64,000 nucleotides of DNA, taken from contig CP065009.1 of assembly GCA_016699755.1 (NCBI GenBank), forward strand, positions 558,001 through 622,000. Direction: 5' to 3'. Position 1 is the first letter of the stretch; each line of letters opens with the position of its first letter. The position numbers were made by a program, and so were the translations under genes. Below the pieces are notes generated by a model. That model had not been told where the DNA came from. It worked only from the letters and a program-made list of their open reading frames with translations, and searched no databases. Source of the DNA: Candidatus Peregrinibacteria bacterium. Lineage in GTDB: Bacteria; Patescibacteriota; Gracilibacteria; CAIRYL01; GCA-016699755. This document shows, piece by piece, positions 44,247 to 52,701 of this stretch.

Positions 44247-44645
44247 ATGGAGAAATTACAAGTGGCTATTGCTTTCATTACTGCACTTTCCTTACCATCC
44301 TCAGCTACGGCTACTGACATTGGAGAAATCAATGCGACCATGCGCTCAGAAGCAGGAAAAATTATTCCTCTTTCTCCAGCGATTAACCCAAGCGCTCTTC
44401 CATCGCTCCCACATCATCAAGACTGCTTTGAGAGATTTATCAGTGAGCAGGCATATACACGAGAAGAGGGAATAGGAAAGGCAAGAAAATTAGTAAAGTG
44501 CGCTTCTCCAACAATAAAAAAAACTACAGAAAGTATACAAGGAGCAGTAAAAAAGGTTTCAGGAGAATTGATCCAGCTCGAAAGGGTTGATGCTACATCC
44601 GAAGGGTTAATAGCAAAATTTCGAGTCAAGATTCCAAGCAACTAA
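44247..44645 (+). CDS. Small secreted protein of unknown function
   Basis: 132 residues. Signal peptide MEKLQVAIAFITALSLPSSATA with an A-x-A cleavage site, then a soluble domain with only two cysteines (about 60 and 86) that could form one disulfide, and a mostly helical region. A plausible promoter TTGACG-17-GAGAAT lies at 44197-44225. No family recognised. Located between mfd and a convergent DUF389 gene. Confidence 0.65.
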   Translation: MEKLQVAIAFITALSLPSSATATDIGEINATMRSEAGKIIPLSPAINPSALPSLPHHQDCFERFISEQAYTREEGIGKARKLVKCASPTIKKTTESIQGAVKKVSGELIQLERVDATSEGLIAKFRVKIPSN

Positions 44646-44667
44646 TCACTCATATCCTTTCCTTCTT

Positions 44668-45408
44668 CTACTCGGAAATGTGAAGATCTTCCTCTTCTTG
44701 ACGAATTTCATCTCGCACACGTCGAAATCCAAGGAGAAGAAATGCAGAAACCGCACCAAAAATAAGACAAAAGAGGTTAAATGAGAAAGCAAAAAGAAAA
44801 TCTTGAATGCGATCAATGTTCCCAATTCCCAAAAGAACACCAAAAAAACTAACTCCGGGGATAAGGGATACCGCAATAGCAATACCAATAAGATTGAGTT
44901 GATTCACAGGACGGAGCCACGAGTATACAGCCGCAAAACCCGAAAGAAACGCAGAAAGAAGAAGAAAAACATCATATCGCTGAAAACGAAGGGAAAACTC
45001 TCGAACATCTAGTGTATTCCCAAAGAGAAGGAGAAGTTTTACAAAAAGCCCAGAGGCCGCCACTACAAAAAGAATACCGCCAAAAAAGCTTGTGGCGGCA
45101 TAGAGAGTGAGACGAGTGTTTAAAAGAGAAAGCCCTGCGGCAAATGAAAGTACAGGGTTAAGAAGTGGCGCTAAAACCATAGCAGCAATAAGAAGAGGAA
45201 TATCATCAAGCAAAATTCCGAGTGTGGCGATAAGTCCCGAAAGAAGGCACATCACAAAATATTCTGACTTTAATCGTGATCCCTGAATAAGCTGATCAGC
45301 TGCTTCTCGAGCCTTCCGACTTGTTTCCATGCGAATTTTCCAACGGTTCAAATTTGGAAGAGGAATGGGTGTATGCGCAAAGGACAACCATTTTTTTCTG
45401 GAGAACAT
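44668..45408 (-). CDS. DUF389 (TIGR00341-like) membrane protein
   Basis: 246 residues with about six transmembrane helices. The family block is seen around residues 43-95: GSRLKSEYFVMCLLSGLIATLG followed by IPLLIAAMVLAPLLNPVLS, and a later SLIPGVSFFGVLLGIG. A short cytoplasmic acidic tail ends RQEEEDLHISE. Biochemical role of the family is unknown. Its promoter side abuts the IS at 45492. Confidence 0.88.
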   Translation of the reverse strand: MFSRKKWLSFAHTPIPLPNLNRWKIRMETSRKAREAADQLIQGSRLKSEYFVMCLLSGLIATLGILLDDIPLLIAAMVLAPLLNPVLSFAAGLSLLNTRLTLYAATSFFGGILFVVAASGLFVKLLLLFGNTLDVREFSLRFQRYDVFLLLSAFLSGFAAVYSWLRPVNQLNLIGIAIAVSLIPGVSFFGVLLGIGNIDRIQDFLFAFSFNLFCLIFGAVSAFLLLGFRRVRDEIRQEEEDLHISE

Positions 45409-45491
45409 TCTTGTTGTGAAAGACAGAGAATCTTCAAATTATAGCGAAAAGAAGAGTCTTTCTCAACTATTCTGCCATGATAAAAAAAGTT

Positions 45492-46200
45492 GGCTCTTGA
45501 GTAGGAAAATCATTTCGATTATCCTCTCAACATGCTTAAACACGCCAAAATATCAGACTACAAAATAAAAAAAATATTGATGTGTTTTTGTGAAGATATC
45601 GATGCCTCAAAAACAGCAAGAATTCTAGAAATAAATCGAAGGACTATTGATCGGTATTTTAATATCTTCCGAGAAAAATAACTCTTCACGCCATCGCTCA
45701 AAGTAAGGAATCTGGAGAGTTTGAACTTGATGAAAGTTATTTTGGAGCTAAAAGAGTACGAGGTAAAAGAGGAAGAGGGGCAGCCGGAAAAACACCAGTC
45801 TTTGGTATACTTAAACGAGACGGAAAAGTATCAGTAACCATCGTAAAGAAATGCAGTAGAGAAGAGTTATTGCCTATCATACAGGGAAAAATACTCGAAG
45901 GTTCCACTATCCACACCGATGGCTGGAGGGCTTATGACGGACTCATTCTAAATGGGTATGATCACTATCGTGTCTACCATTCCCATGATGAATTTGCTCG
46001 AGGAAAATGCCATGTGAATGGCATAGAATCTTTCTGGTCATTTGCCAAGAGAAGACTCTCTAAATTCAACGGTATTGCTTCTCATAAGTTTAATCTTCAT
46101 CTGAAAGAATGTGAGTTCCGATGGAACTATAAAGATCAGAATCTTTATGATAAAATGCTAAAGATTTTGAAGAAATTTTAAAATCTGCTACTCAAGAGCC
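45492..46200 (+). mobile_element. IS1595-like element with intact ends and target duplication
   Basis: 709 bp. Left end GGCTCTTGAGTAG matches the inverted right end exactly over 13 bp, with weaker matching beyond. AAAAGTT flanks both sides (45485-45491 and 46201-46207), a direct repeat close to the 8 bp usual for the family. It lies between the DUF389 and purB genes. The transposase carries one frameshift. Confidence 0.88.
45532..46181 (+). pseudogene. IS1595-family transposase, one frameshift
   Basis: The first frame runs from ATG 45532 (helix-turn-helix-like DASKTARILEINRRTIDRYF) to TAA at 45679. The rest continues in another frame: GEFELDESYFGAKRVRGKRG, GSTIHTDGWRAYDGLI, HVNGIESFWSFAKRRL, forming the DDE/N-type catalytic core to 46181. 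The break is in an A-run in FREK; the older copy at 40106 reads through that point in one frame, so this is a loss of bases rather than an original programmed shift. Probably inactive. Confidence 0.85.
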
Positions 46201-46216
46201 AAAAGTTTTCTCCAAT

Positions 46217-47590
46217 CTAGGTATTCGCGTCAGACAAAAATCGATCAACTATTATTTCTGCAATTCCCGTATACAACTTTGGAGTGAGACTTAAAAGCCG
46301 AACCCTATCTTCTTCCGAAAGATCTTTTTGGGTTTGCACAAAGTCGTAAAATGATTCGAGTGTTATCTCTTTTCCGCGCGTAAGATCTTTGAGTCTCTCA
46401 TAGGGGTTTTCTGCACCGCGCGCTCGCAAAATGGTTTGCATTGCCTCTGCCAAAACTTCTGGATGTGCAGCAAGATCGTTGTATATTGTTTTTTCATCAA
46501 GAGTAAGCTTCTCAAGACCACGTAAAAAACTCTGAATAGCTAGAAAATTATGTCCAAAGGCAACTCCCATATTTCGCAACACCGTAGAGTCTGAAAGATC
46601 ACGTTGCCAACGAGAAACAGGAAGCTTTTCCGCGAAGTGAGTAAAAAGGGCATTGGCAATCCCAATATTTCCTTCTGCATTTTCAAAATCAATGGGATTT
46701 ACTTTGTGTGGCATGGCGCTACTTCCTACCTCTCCTTCTTTGAGTTGTTGACGAAAAAAACCAAGAGAAATATATCCCCAAATATCCCGAGAAGCATCAA
46801 GAAAGATATTCCCCATGCGAAGAAAAAGATGAGAAATCTCTGCCAAGAAATCGTGTGGCTCAATTTGTGGCACAATAGGATTCCATGTAAGTCCTAATGA
46901 GGTTACAAACGATTCCGAAAGCTCAAGCCAATCTATCTCAGGAAAAGCAATAACATGCGCATTAAAATTTCCGCTTGCTCCTGACAGTTTTCCCAAAAAC
47001 TCTTGTTTCTCGAGTTGTTGTAATTGACGCTGTAAACGAGCAGAAAAAATAAGAAACTCTTTTCCCATCGTTGTTGGACTTGCCGGTTGTCCGTGGGTTC
47101 GAGAAAGCAGAGAAACTGCTTTCCACTGGCGTGCCCTAGCTTGAATTTCTTTTTCTGCCTTTTGCAAAAGTGGAAGAAGTGTTTTTTGAATTGCATCTCG
47201 TAAGAGAAGAGCATACGCCAGATTATTCACGTCTTCACTCGTAAGGGAAAAGTGAATCCATTCCGAAATGTCGGCAAGAGAGGTATCTTTTACTTTTTCC
47301 TTGAGAAAATATTCAACAGCTTTGACATCATGATTTGTTGTTTTTTCAATCTCCTTTATGTGCAGTGCATCATCTTCAGAAAAACTGGAGACAATCTTCT
47401 GAAGAAATTCATGCTCCCCCTTAGTTAACTTTCTCAAAGCAGAAATATCATCCCGATCAGAAAGAAAACGAAGCCACTTTTCTTCGACTAAGACCCGAAA
47501 ACGCATAAGTGCTTCTTCAGAAAAAAAGGAATGAAGTGGCTTGAGCTTCTCTTCATATCGTCCATCGAGTGGAGAAAGAGCGTTCTGCAT
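46217..47590 (-). CDS. purB: Adenylosuccinate lyase
   Basis: 457 residues. Cleaves SAICAR and adenylosuccinate in purine synthesis. Starts NALSPLDGRYEEKLKPL like E. coli PurB; catalytic His in SRTHGQPASPTTMGKEF and the flexible signature loop GSSAMPHKVNPIDFENAEGN. ATG 47590 preferred over 47605 from family alignment. Its 3' end lies 17 bp from the IS. purC is the other purine gene in the window. Confidence 0.95.
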   Translation of the reverse strand: MQNALSPLDGRYEEKLKPLHSFFSEEALMRFRVLVEEKWLRFLSDRDDISALRKLTKGEHEFLQKIVSSFSEDDALHIKEIEKTTNHDVKAVEYFLKEKVKDTSLADISEWIHFSLTSEDVNNLAYALLLRDAIQKTLLPLLQKAEKEIQARARQWKAVSLLSRTHGQPASPTTMGKEFLIFSARLQRQLQQLEKQEFLGKLSGASGNFNAHVIAFPEIDWLELSESFVTSLGLTWNPIVPQIEPHDFLAEISHLFLRMGNIFLDASRDIWGYISLGFFRQQLKEGEVGSSAMPHKVNPIDFENAEGNIGIANALFTHFAEKLPVSRWQRDLSDSTVLRNMGVAFGHNFLAIQSFLRGLEKLTLDEKTIYNDLAAHPEVLAEAMQTILRARGAENPYERLKDLTRGKEITLESFYDFVQTQKDLSEEDRVRLLSLTPKLYTGIAEIIVDRFLSDANT

Positions 47591-47702
47591 TGAGGAAAAA
47601 TACAAAAAATCACCTCTACTATGCCATATTTTTTCGGACGAGAAAAAGATTCCTCAAAAAGGAAAATTTATGATATGATTCTCTGAATCCATTCTAAGAA
47701 AA

Positions 47703-47903
47703 ATGCAAAAAGAAAAACCGGATATTTTTGTACTCATGATTATTGCTGTGAGTATCCTCTTTTTTGGGGCGTTGTTTTTTGAATATCTTTCAGGAAATCT
47801 GCGAATTTCCGAAGATGGAATCGCTATCTCTTCGCCTGATCCCATGCTTCTTCATGCGCGATTATACGGAACATTTAAAGAAGTATCAGAAGCTACTCCC
47901 TAA
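47703..47903 (+). CDS. Small single-span membrane protein
   Basis: 66 residues: short charged N-terminus, one transmembrane helix (about 9-28), then a ~38-residue polar tail that would face outside. Unrecognised. It is divergent from purB and its stop overlaps the 3' end of recO by 4 bp on the other strand. Composition and position make it credible. Confidence 0.55.
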   Translation: MQKEKPDIFVLMIIAVSILFFGALFFEYLSGNLRISEDGIAISSPDPMLLHARLYGTFKEVSEATP

Positions 47904-48607
47904 AAATTAAGGAGAATTTTAGAGGCAAGGCGAATGCCGTGTCGATTTTCGAGAAGGGCAAAAAGAAATTGAAGAATTCGCCGTTCTGATTCCTTTGGAA
48001 GCGCAATTCGCTCTGAAACAGAAAGAGGGGCATCTTGCCAGTATCGAAGTGTTTTTATTTCCGAAAATGCGAGCGGAATTGCTCCCTCATTTTTTGGAAA
48101 AAAGGAGACAATAGCGCCATCTTCACGCCACCATCCATCTGTACAGTGTTTCTCTTTTGTGTGAGCGCAAAGCGCGAACGAAGGAAGGAGCCCAGAAAGA
48201 GTAAGAAGTTGAACCACAAAAATCCCAACAAGACGCTCTGGAAATCGTGCTAAAGAAACACCTCTCAGTATTTCGTAGAGATGTATGTTAGGAGTGTGTT
48301 CCACACTCCCCTTCTCTACCATTTCAGAAAGAAACAAAAGAACAGGATCAAAAGAGGATGGTGGTGGAGCAACATACTCAGCACGAATATAGCGCGCCAA
48401 CCCGTTTCCAGAACGAGGAGGAATCCATTCAGAAATGACTTCAGTAAAGGGCTGTAGAATACCACAGAGACGCGATTTTGGACGACGAATCCCACGAACA
48501 ACCGCACGGAAAAGTCCCGTCTCTTCTCCAAAAAGTGTAAGAATGCTATCATATTCCGAAAGCGAACGGAGAGAAAGGATAATGCTCTTTTCCTTTTGGG
48601 TTTTCAT
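47900..48607 (-). CDS. recO: DNA repair protein RecO
   Basis: 235 residues. Loads RecA via RecF-RecOR pathway. N-terminal OB fold (SIILSLRSLSEYDSILTLFGEETGLFRAVVRGIRRPKS) cut into the expected strands, a helical middle, and a Cys/His pair CAHTKEKHC where many RecO bind zinc. The ATG overlaps the ftsX stop (ATGA), fixing the start at 48607 rather than further upstream. Confidence 0.88.
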   Translation of the reverse strand: MKTQKEKSIILSLRSLSEYDSILTLFGEETGLFRAVVRGIRRPKSRLCGILQPFTEVISEWIPPRSGNGLARYIRAEYVAPPPSSFDPVLLFLSEMVEKGSVEHTPNIHLYEILRGVSLARFPERLVGIFVVQLLTLSGLLPSFALCAHTKEKHCTDGWWREDGAIVSFFPKNEGAIPLAFSEIKTLRYWQDAPLSVSERIALPKESERRILQFLFALLENRHGIRLASKILLNF

Positions 48608-49584
48608 GAAGGGGTGTATCTCGTAAAGAGCTGTTCGCGAAGCATGCGTTGCACGGCAAGCCATGCAGAAAAAAAGCTCATCACGAGAAGAAGAAAAATA
48701 TTCAAAAAAAGTGTGCCTGAGACGATGTGTTCTTTTTGAAAGAATTCAGAGATTGCTCCATCTCCTTCTATCCCCAATTCGTGTGAAAGTTGCAAAAGAA
48801 AAACATACACCCCATCAAGCGCCCACAAAAAAATAAGCGTTCCTAAAAGAGAAGAGAAGAGCGAAAGAAGAAAGGCTTGGAGCAGAAAAGGAGTCTGTAA
48901 AAAAGAGATTTTTGCTCCCACGAGACGCATAATCTGAATTTCTTGACGGCTTCCTCGAATATGCAAAAGAACAAAAAGGAAAAAGAGAGCAAACAAAAGG
49001 AGAGAGAAGAAAATACGCAAAAAGAGAAAGGTTTTATCGGAAAGAGAAGTGAATTGAAGAAAATTTTGTACCTGGTATCGCGCATGTTCACTCTTTTTGA
49101 GAGCATCATGATCAATGACATCTCGCCACTCATCAGAAGAAAGCCACGATTCTAGGAGAGGCGTTGTATCGGTTGGAGAAATAGGAACGATACTGAAAAG
49201 GGTAGAAAATGGATTTTCAATATTATATTGATCGAGAAAACGAGTCTCTTCGGGATATCGTTTTCGAAAATCTGCAAGTGCTTCTTCTTGGGAAAGCTCC
49301 CAATAGTCGGAAATTTTTCCAGAATTTTTCTTTTGAGAAAGGTATTCACGAAAAGCATCTACTCGATACTCCGGTGCGTCGCGTTGAATAAAAATGGCAA
49401 TGTCTGCCTTTTGTTCAAAATGTTGAAGAAGAAACTGGGGAAAGAGGGAGATAAAAGAAATAGCATGGAGAAGAAACAACAAAAGAGAGGTTCCTCCTAA
49501 AAAGACGAGAAGTGAAAAACGATTTCGCCACATACCAGAAAGGGCGGAAGAAAAAACTCGTCGATAGAAAATAAAAAAACTCAT
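48604..49584 (-). CDS. ftsX: Cell division ABC-transporter-like permease FtsX
   Basis: 326 residues. One N-terminal helix, a large extracytoplasmic domain (about 50-170), then three C-terminal helices with the FtsX/MacB signature region (RGSRQEIQIMRLVGAKISFLQTPFLLQAF split across helices). FtsEX activates peptidoglycan hydrolases at division. The ATPase gene ftsE, normally directly upstream, is missing here: the region upstream holds a divergent gene. Coupled to recO by a 4-bp overlap. Confidence 0.9.
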   Translation of the reverse strand: MSFFIFYRRVFSSALSGMWRNRFSLLVFLGGTSLLLFLLHAISFISLFPQFLLQHFEQKADIAIFIQRDAPEYRVDAFREYLSQKKNSGKISDYWELSQEEALADFRKRYPEETRFLDQYNIENPFSTLFSIVPISPTDTTPLLESWLSSDEWRDVIDHDALKKSEHARYQVQNFLQFTSLSDKTFLFLRIFFSLLLFALFFLFVLLHIRGSRQEIQIMRLVGAKISFLQTPFLLQAFLLSLFSSLLGTLIFLWALDGVYVFLLQLSHELGIEGDGAISEFFQKEHIVSGTLFLNIFLLLVMSFFSAWLAVQRMLREQLFTRYTPS

Positions 49585-49744
49585 TGTTCATCGCATTACT
49601 CCTCGGAATTTTGTCAAAAAAACATCTTCGTGTCGAATGGTTTTCAAAAAATGTTCAAAAGGATATGTCAATGGATTTCTTTTGAAAGAAAAGGGACTTC
49701 TGCGCAATAATGGTAGCACTTTTTTATCTTTTTTTCTTTACCTA

Positions 49745-50536
49745 ATGAAAAAGAATACCTTGTGGCGCATAACCGTATCAACAGGAATGCTCCTTTTTGC
49801 TCTCTTTGTTGCCCCTATGTTCACAACTCCTGCCAGTGCAGAAGAAAACGGAGCGGGTCAAAAAGTAAAAAAAATAGTCCACGAAGCGCAAAAAGAAGCT
49901 CATCAAGAAATTCGACGCGACCGATTTTTGGAGCGTTGTGATGAGCAAGGATTCTCTGAAAAAAAATGTAAGGAAAAGGGTGTTACTCTCACAAAACATA
50001 TTCGAGAACTTAATAAAACACGAAAAATGAGCCTTATTTCAAATATTGTGGATGCTAAAAAAACATGTGCAGAAGAGAGCGGAAAAACTCCAAAAGACGT
50101 TCAAATGTGTATGAGAGAGAAAATTAAAGGATATATAAAAGATCGCATCCTCAAAGAGCGAAAAGTAAAAAAAGATTGTCATGAAAATCTTGGAGAGGAT
50201 CCAAGTGGAGCAGAAATACAAGAATGTGTTTATGGAAAAATATATAATGATTCCAATGACGATTCGGGAGATGATGATTCCGTAAGCGGAGATGATGATA
50301 GTAGTGATGCCGTGGACGAAGATACTAATGAAACGGATGAGGAAAACGCTTCTGATGACTCTGGCGAGGAGTCAGGGGATGATGGGAGCAGTGATGATTC
50401 CGTAAGCGGAGATGATGATAGTAGTGATGCCGTGGACGAAGATACTAACGAAACGGATGAGGAAAACGCTTCTGATGACGCAAATGAAGATTCGGGAGAT
50501 GATTCCTCTGAAGATACAAGTGGAGAGAATTCCTGA
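49745..50536 (+). CDS. Secreted protein with highly acidic Asp/Ser-rich repeat tail
   Basis: 263 residues. Signal peptide (about 1-32, ending PASA). Residues 35-170 are basic, helical and contain about seven cysteines in pairs (RCDEQGFSEKKCKEKG, KDVQMCMREK). Residues ~172-263 are almost entirely Asp, Ser, Glu, Gly and Asn with two copies of a 29-residue block starting DDSVSGDDDSSDAV. The tail resembles calcium-binding or surface Sdr-like regions; function unknown. Followed by a strong terminator. ATG 49745 is set by the signal peptide. Confidence 0.8.
   Translation: MKKNTLWRITVSTGMLLFALFVAPMFTTPASAEENGAGQKVKKIVHEAQKEAHQEIRRDRFLERCDEQGFSEKKCKEKGVTLTKHIRELNKTRKMSLISNIVDAKKTCAEESGKTPKDVQMCMREKIKGYIKDRILKERKVKKDCHENLGEDPSGAEIQECVYGKIYNDSNDDSGDDDSVSGDDDSSDAVDEDTNETDEENASDDSGEESGDDGSSDDSVSGDDDSSDAVDEDTNETDEENASDDANEDSGDDSSEDTSGENS
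50272..50479 (+). repeat. 88-bp near-perfect direct repeat, 120-bp period
   Basis: 50272-50359 and 50392-50479 are identical apart from one T/C difference (50329 and 50449), separated by 32 bp of similar acidic coding sequence. The period is 40 codons, so loss or gain of a unit would keep the frame. Confidence 0.92.
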
Positions 50537-50557
50537 GAACGGTTTTTTCTGATCGAC

Positions 50558-50594
50558 AAAGCCCCTCTTCTCGCATTTTGGGAAGAGGGGCTTT
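50558..50594 (+). terminator. Rho-independent terminator after the acidic repeat gene
   Basis: Thirteen-base-pair stem AAAGCCCCTCTTC with GAAGAGGGGCTTT and an 11-nt loop, followed by ATTTGTT. It starts 21 bp after the stop. Confidence 0.9.
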
Positions 50595-50606
50595 ATTTGT
50601 TATGAT
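50578..50606 (+). promoter_or_regulatory. Promoter of the femX-like gene, overlapping the terminator
   Basis: TTGGGA (50578-50583) and TATGAT (50601-50606) are exactly 17 bp apart. The -35 box lies in the loop and right arm of the preceding terminator. Transcription would start near 50613, between the ATGs at 50607 and 50616. Confidence 0.5.
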
Positions 50607-51500
50607 ATGAGCAAAATGGAAAACCTCTGGCAATCATCTCCATGGGCATGTCTTCAAAAATCATTGGGAAATACTGTTTTTTTTGTAGAAGACATACTCC
50701 TGATCCAGCGGAAGCTTCCGCTCGGAAAAACACTACTCGAAATTCCTCGTGCCTGTCCCACAGAAAAACAATGGCACACCATTTTGCAAGAAGCAAAGCA
50801 GAGAAAAAGTATTGCCATCCGTATTGCCCCAAATCGAGAAAACACTGTTCTTCCAAAAGGATTTTTTGCCCTTCGGAGTGCATCACAACGTTTTCCAGAA
50901 TACACTCGTATTATTCCTCTTTCTGGGTCGGAAGAGGAGATTTTTTCGGGATTTTCAAGTACTGGACGTCGGCACATTCGACAGGCGGAAAAAAATAGTG
51001 TGATGATTTCTGTATCAGGGGACACAGAGCAGTTTTCGAATCTCATCAAAAAAACAGCATCGCGAGATGGTTTTTCTGCACACGGAAAAGAATATTTTCA
51101 AAAATTTCTTAAGGCATTTGGGGAGCACGCTATACTTTTAGTAGCACAAGATGAAAAAGAATGGCTTGCCGCCGGTATTTTTGTCTTTTGGAAAAACACT
51201 GGAACATACTACTATGGGGCGAGTATTGATCCAAGCAGAAACAAAAATGCCCCCACACTTATCCAATGGCGAGCAATTCAAGAAGCAAAAAAACGGGGGT
51301 GCACCGAATACGATTTTCTTGGGGTTGCGCCAGAGAACGACCCAAATCACCGACTCGCACGAGTGAGCACTTTTAAGAAAAAATTTGGCGGAGAAGTGGA
51401 AAAATATGCCCCAGAAACGTATCTCCTGATTTCTCCATTCGTCTTTTTTCTTCTGAACTCTGGAAAAGTGCTTCGGAATCTCTTCCGAAAAAAAATGTGA
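50607..51500 (+). CDS. FemABX-family aminoacyl/peptidyl transferase
   Basis: 297 residues. Two GNAT-like halves; the family segment FSSTGRRHIRQAEKNSV, then GIFVFWKNTGTYYYGASIDPSRNKNAPTLIQW (split by the motif AG-F) and YDFLGVAPENDPN are visible. These enzymes use aminoacyl-tRNA to add residues to the lipid II stem peptide; some relatives modify other polymers. If the promoter at 50578-50606 is used, translation may start at the second ATG (50616). Its TGA overlaps the GTG of the next gene. Confidence 0.85.
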   Translation: MSKMENLWQSSPWACLQKSLGNTVFFVEDILLIQRKLPLGKTLLEIPRACPTEKQWHTILQEAKQRKSIAIRIAPNRENTVLPKGFFALRSASQRFPEYTRIIPLSGSEEEIFSGFSSTGRRHIRQAEKNSVMISVSGDTEQFSNLIKKTASRDGFSAHGKEYFQKFLKAFGEHAILLVAQDEKEWLAAGIFVFWKNTGTYYYGASIDPSRNKNAPTLIQWRAIQEAKKRGCTEYDFLGVAPENDPNHRLARVSTFKKKFGGEVEKYAPETYLLISPFVFFLLNSGKVLRNLFRKKM

Positions 51501-52657
51501 AAAAGAGAAGCGTTTCCACCGATATTTTTTTGAATGCTTTTCTCGAGAGTAGTGTATCAGAAGTAACAATTCTTCGAGAAAAAGACCAATTCCTCCTCTT
51601 TCAGGAGAGCACAAAAACCCACACCACTCCAAAAGGCATGCCTGCCGTGCCAAGTGGATTTTTGGTGGGCTTCATCTCATACGATTGGGCGCGAAATGCG
51701 CTTGGCGTTCACGGAAAGATGGATGATTCTACCCCTTCATTTCTCTTTCGAGAATATGAATATGCCCTTTCCACAGACGCAAAAGAACTCTTCAAAACTC
51801 TTCCACATTTTCTGAAAGAGAGATCCTACTCTCTTGGAAAGTTTGTACACGATTTTCCAACGCAGGCTTGGGAAGAGGGATTCCAAAAAACTCACCACGA
51901 TATTTTTCGGGGCGAATTTTACCAAATAAATCTCACTCAGCGCTTTACTGCAGATTTCTGGGGAGACACAAAACAGCTTTTTCTTGCAATGATTCTCAAA
52001 AATCCATCGTCACAAGCAGGGTTTTTTGGTCTTGACACTGGTGCCATTCTTTCTGCAAGTCCAGAGCTCTTTCTTCGTTTTTATCAAGATACTGTTACCA
52101 CAGAGCCTATCAAAGGAACTCGTCCTCGAGGAAAATCCTTACAGGAAGATGAAATGCTTCAAAAAGAGCTCCTTCAATCAAAAAAAGAAAAGGCAGAACT
52201 CCTAATGATTGCCGATCTTCTTCGAAATGATCTTCGGAAAACATGCCGATCAATTCGAGTGTCCTCCCTTCGGAGTATTCAAAAAAACCCATCGGTTTGG
52301 CACACCTTCTCTCGTATCTCTGGAAAAAAATCTCCTGAATATTCTGCAATAGAAACCCTTCTTTCTTGTCTCCCCGGAGGATCTATCTCTGGTTGTCCCA
52401 AGAAACGAGCAGTAGAAATTATTGAAGAAGTTGAGCCACATGCTCGTGGTATTTTTTGTGGAACGCTTGGGTTTTTAGACTCCAAGGGGAACGGTGCTTT
52501 TTCCCTTCTCATCCGAACGATTCTTCTCTATAAAAATAGGGCTTTTTTTCAGGCAGGAGGAGGAATTACAAGTGCTTCAGAACAGGAGGCGGAACGAGAA
52601 GAAATTCTCCAAAAAAGCGTTTCGTTTTTTGCGCTTCATAAAGAACAGAAAACATAA
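51497..52657 (+). CDS. pabB: Chorismate-binding enzyme, PabB-like (aminodeoxychorismate synthase component I)
   Basis: 386 residues. The C-terminal chorismate-binding domain is complete: FYQINLTQRF, SPELFLRF, EPIKGTRPRGKS, ELLMIADLLRNDL and the late GIFCGTLGFLDSKG. The PIKGTRPRG form with Lys favours PabB over TrpE, and no trp genes are near, but the N-terminal part is short. It makes the folate precursor 4-amino-4-deoxychorismate with a PabA glutaminase not seen here. GTG start overlaps the previous stop. Confidence 0.85.
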   Translation: MKKRSVSTDIFLNAFLESSVSEVTILREKDQFLLFQESTKTHTTPKGMPAVPSGFLVGFISYDWARNALGVHGKMDDSTPSFLFREYEYALSTDAKELFKTLPHFLKERSYSLGKFVHDFPTQAWEEGFQKTHHDIFRGEFYQINLTQRFTADFWGDTKQLFLAMILKNPSSQAGFFGLDTGAILSASPELFLRFYQDTVTTEPIKGTRPRGKSLQEDEMLQKELLQSKKEKAELLMIADLLRNDLRKTCRSIRVSSLRSIQKNPSVWHTFSRISGKKSPEYSAIETLLSCLPGGSISGCPKKRAVEIIEEVEPHARGIFCGTLGFLDSKGNGAFSLLIRTILLYKNRAFFQAGGGITSASEQEAEREEILQKSVSFFALHKEQKT

Positions 52658-52701
52658 GCGTATTCTTTATAAAAATAATTTTTTATGGCATAATGTAGTT
52701 C

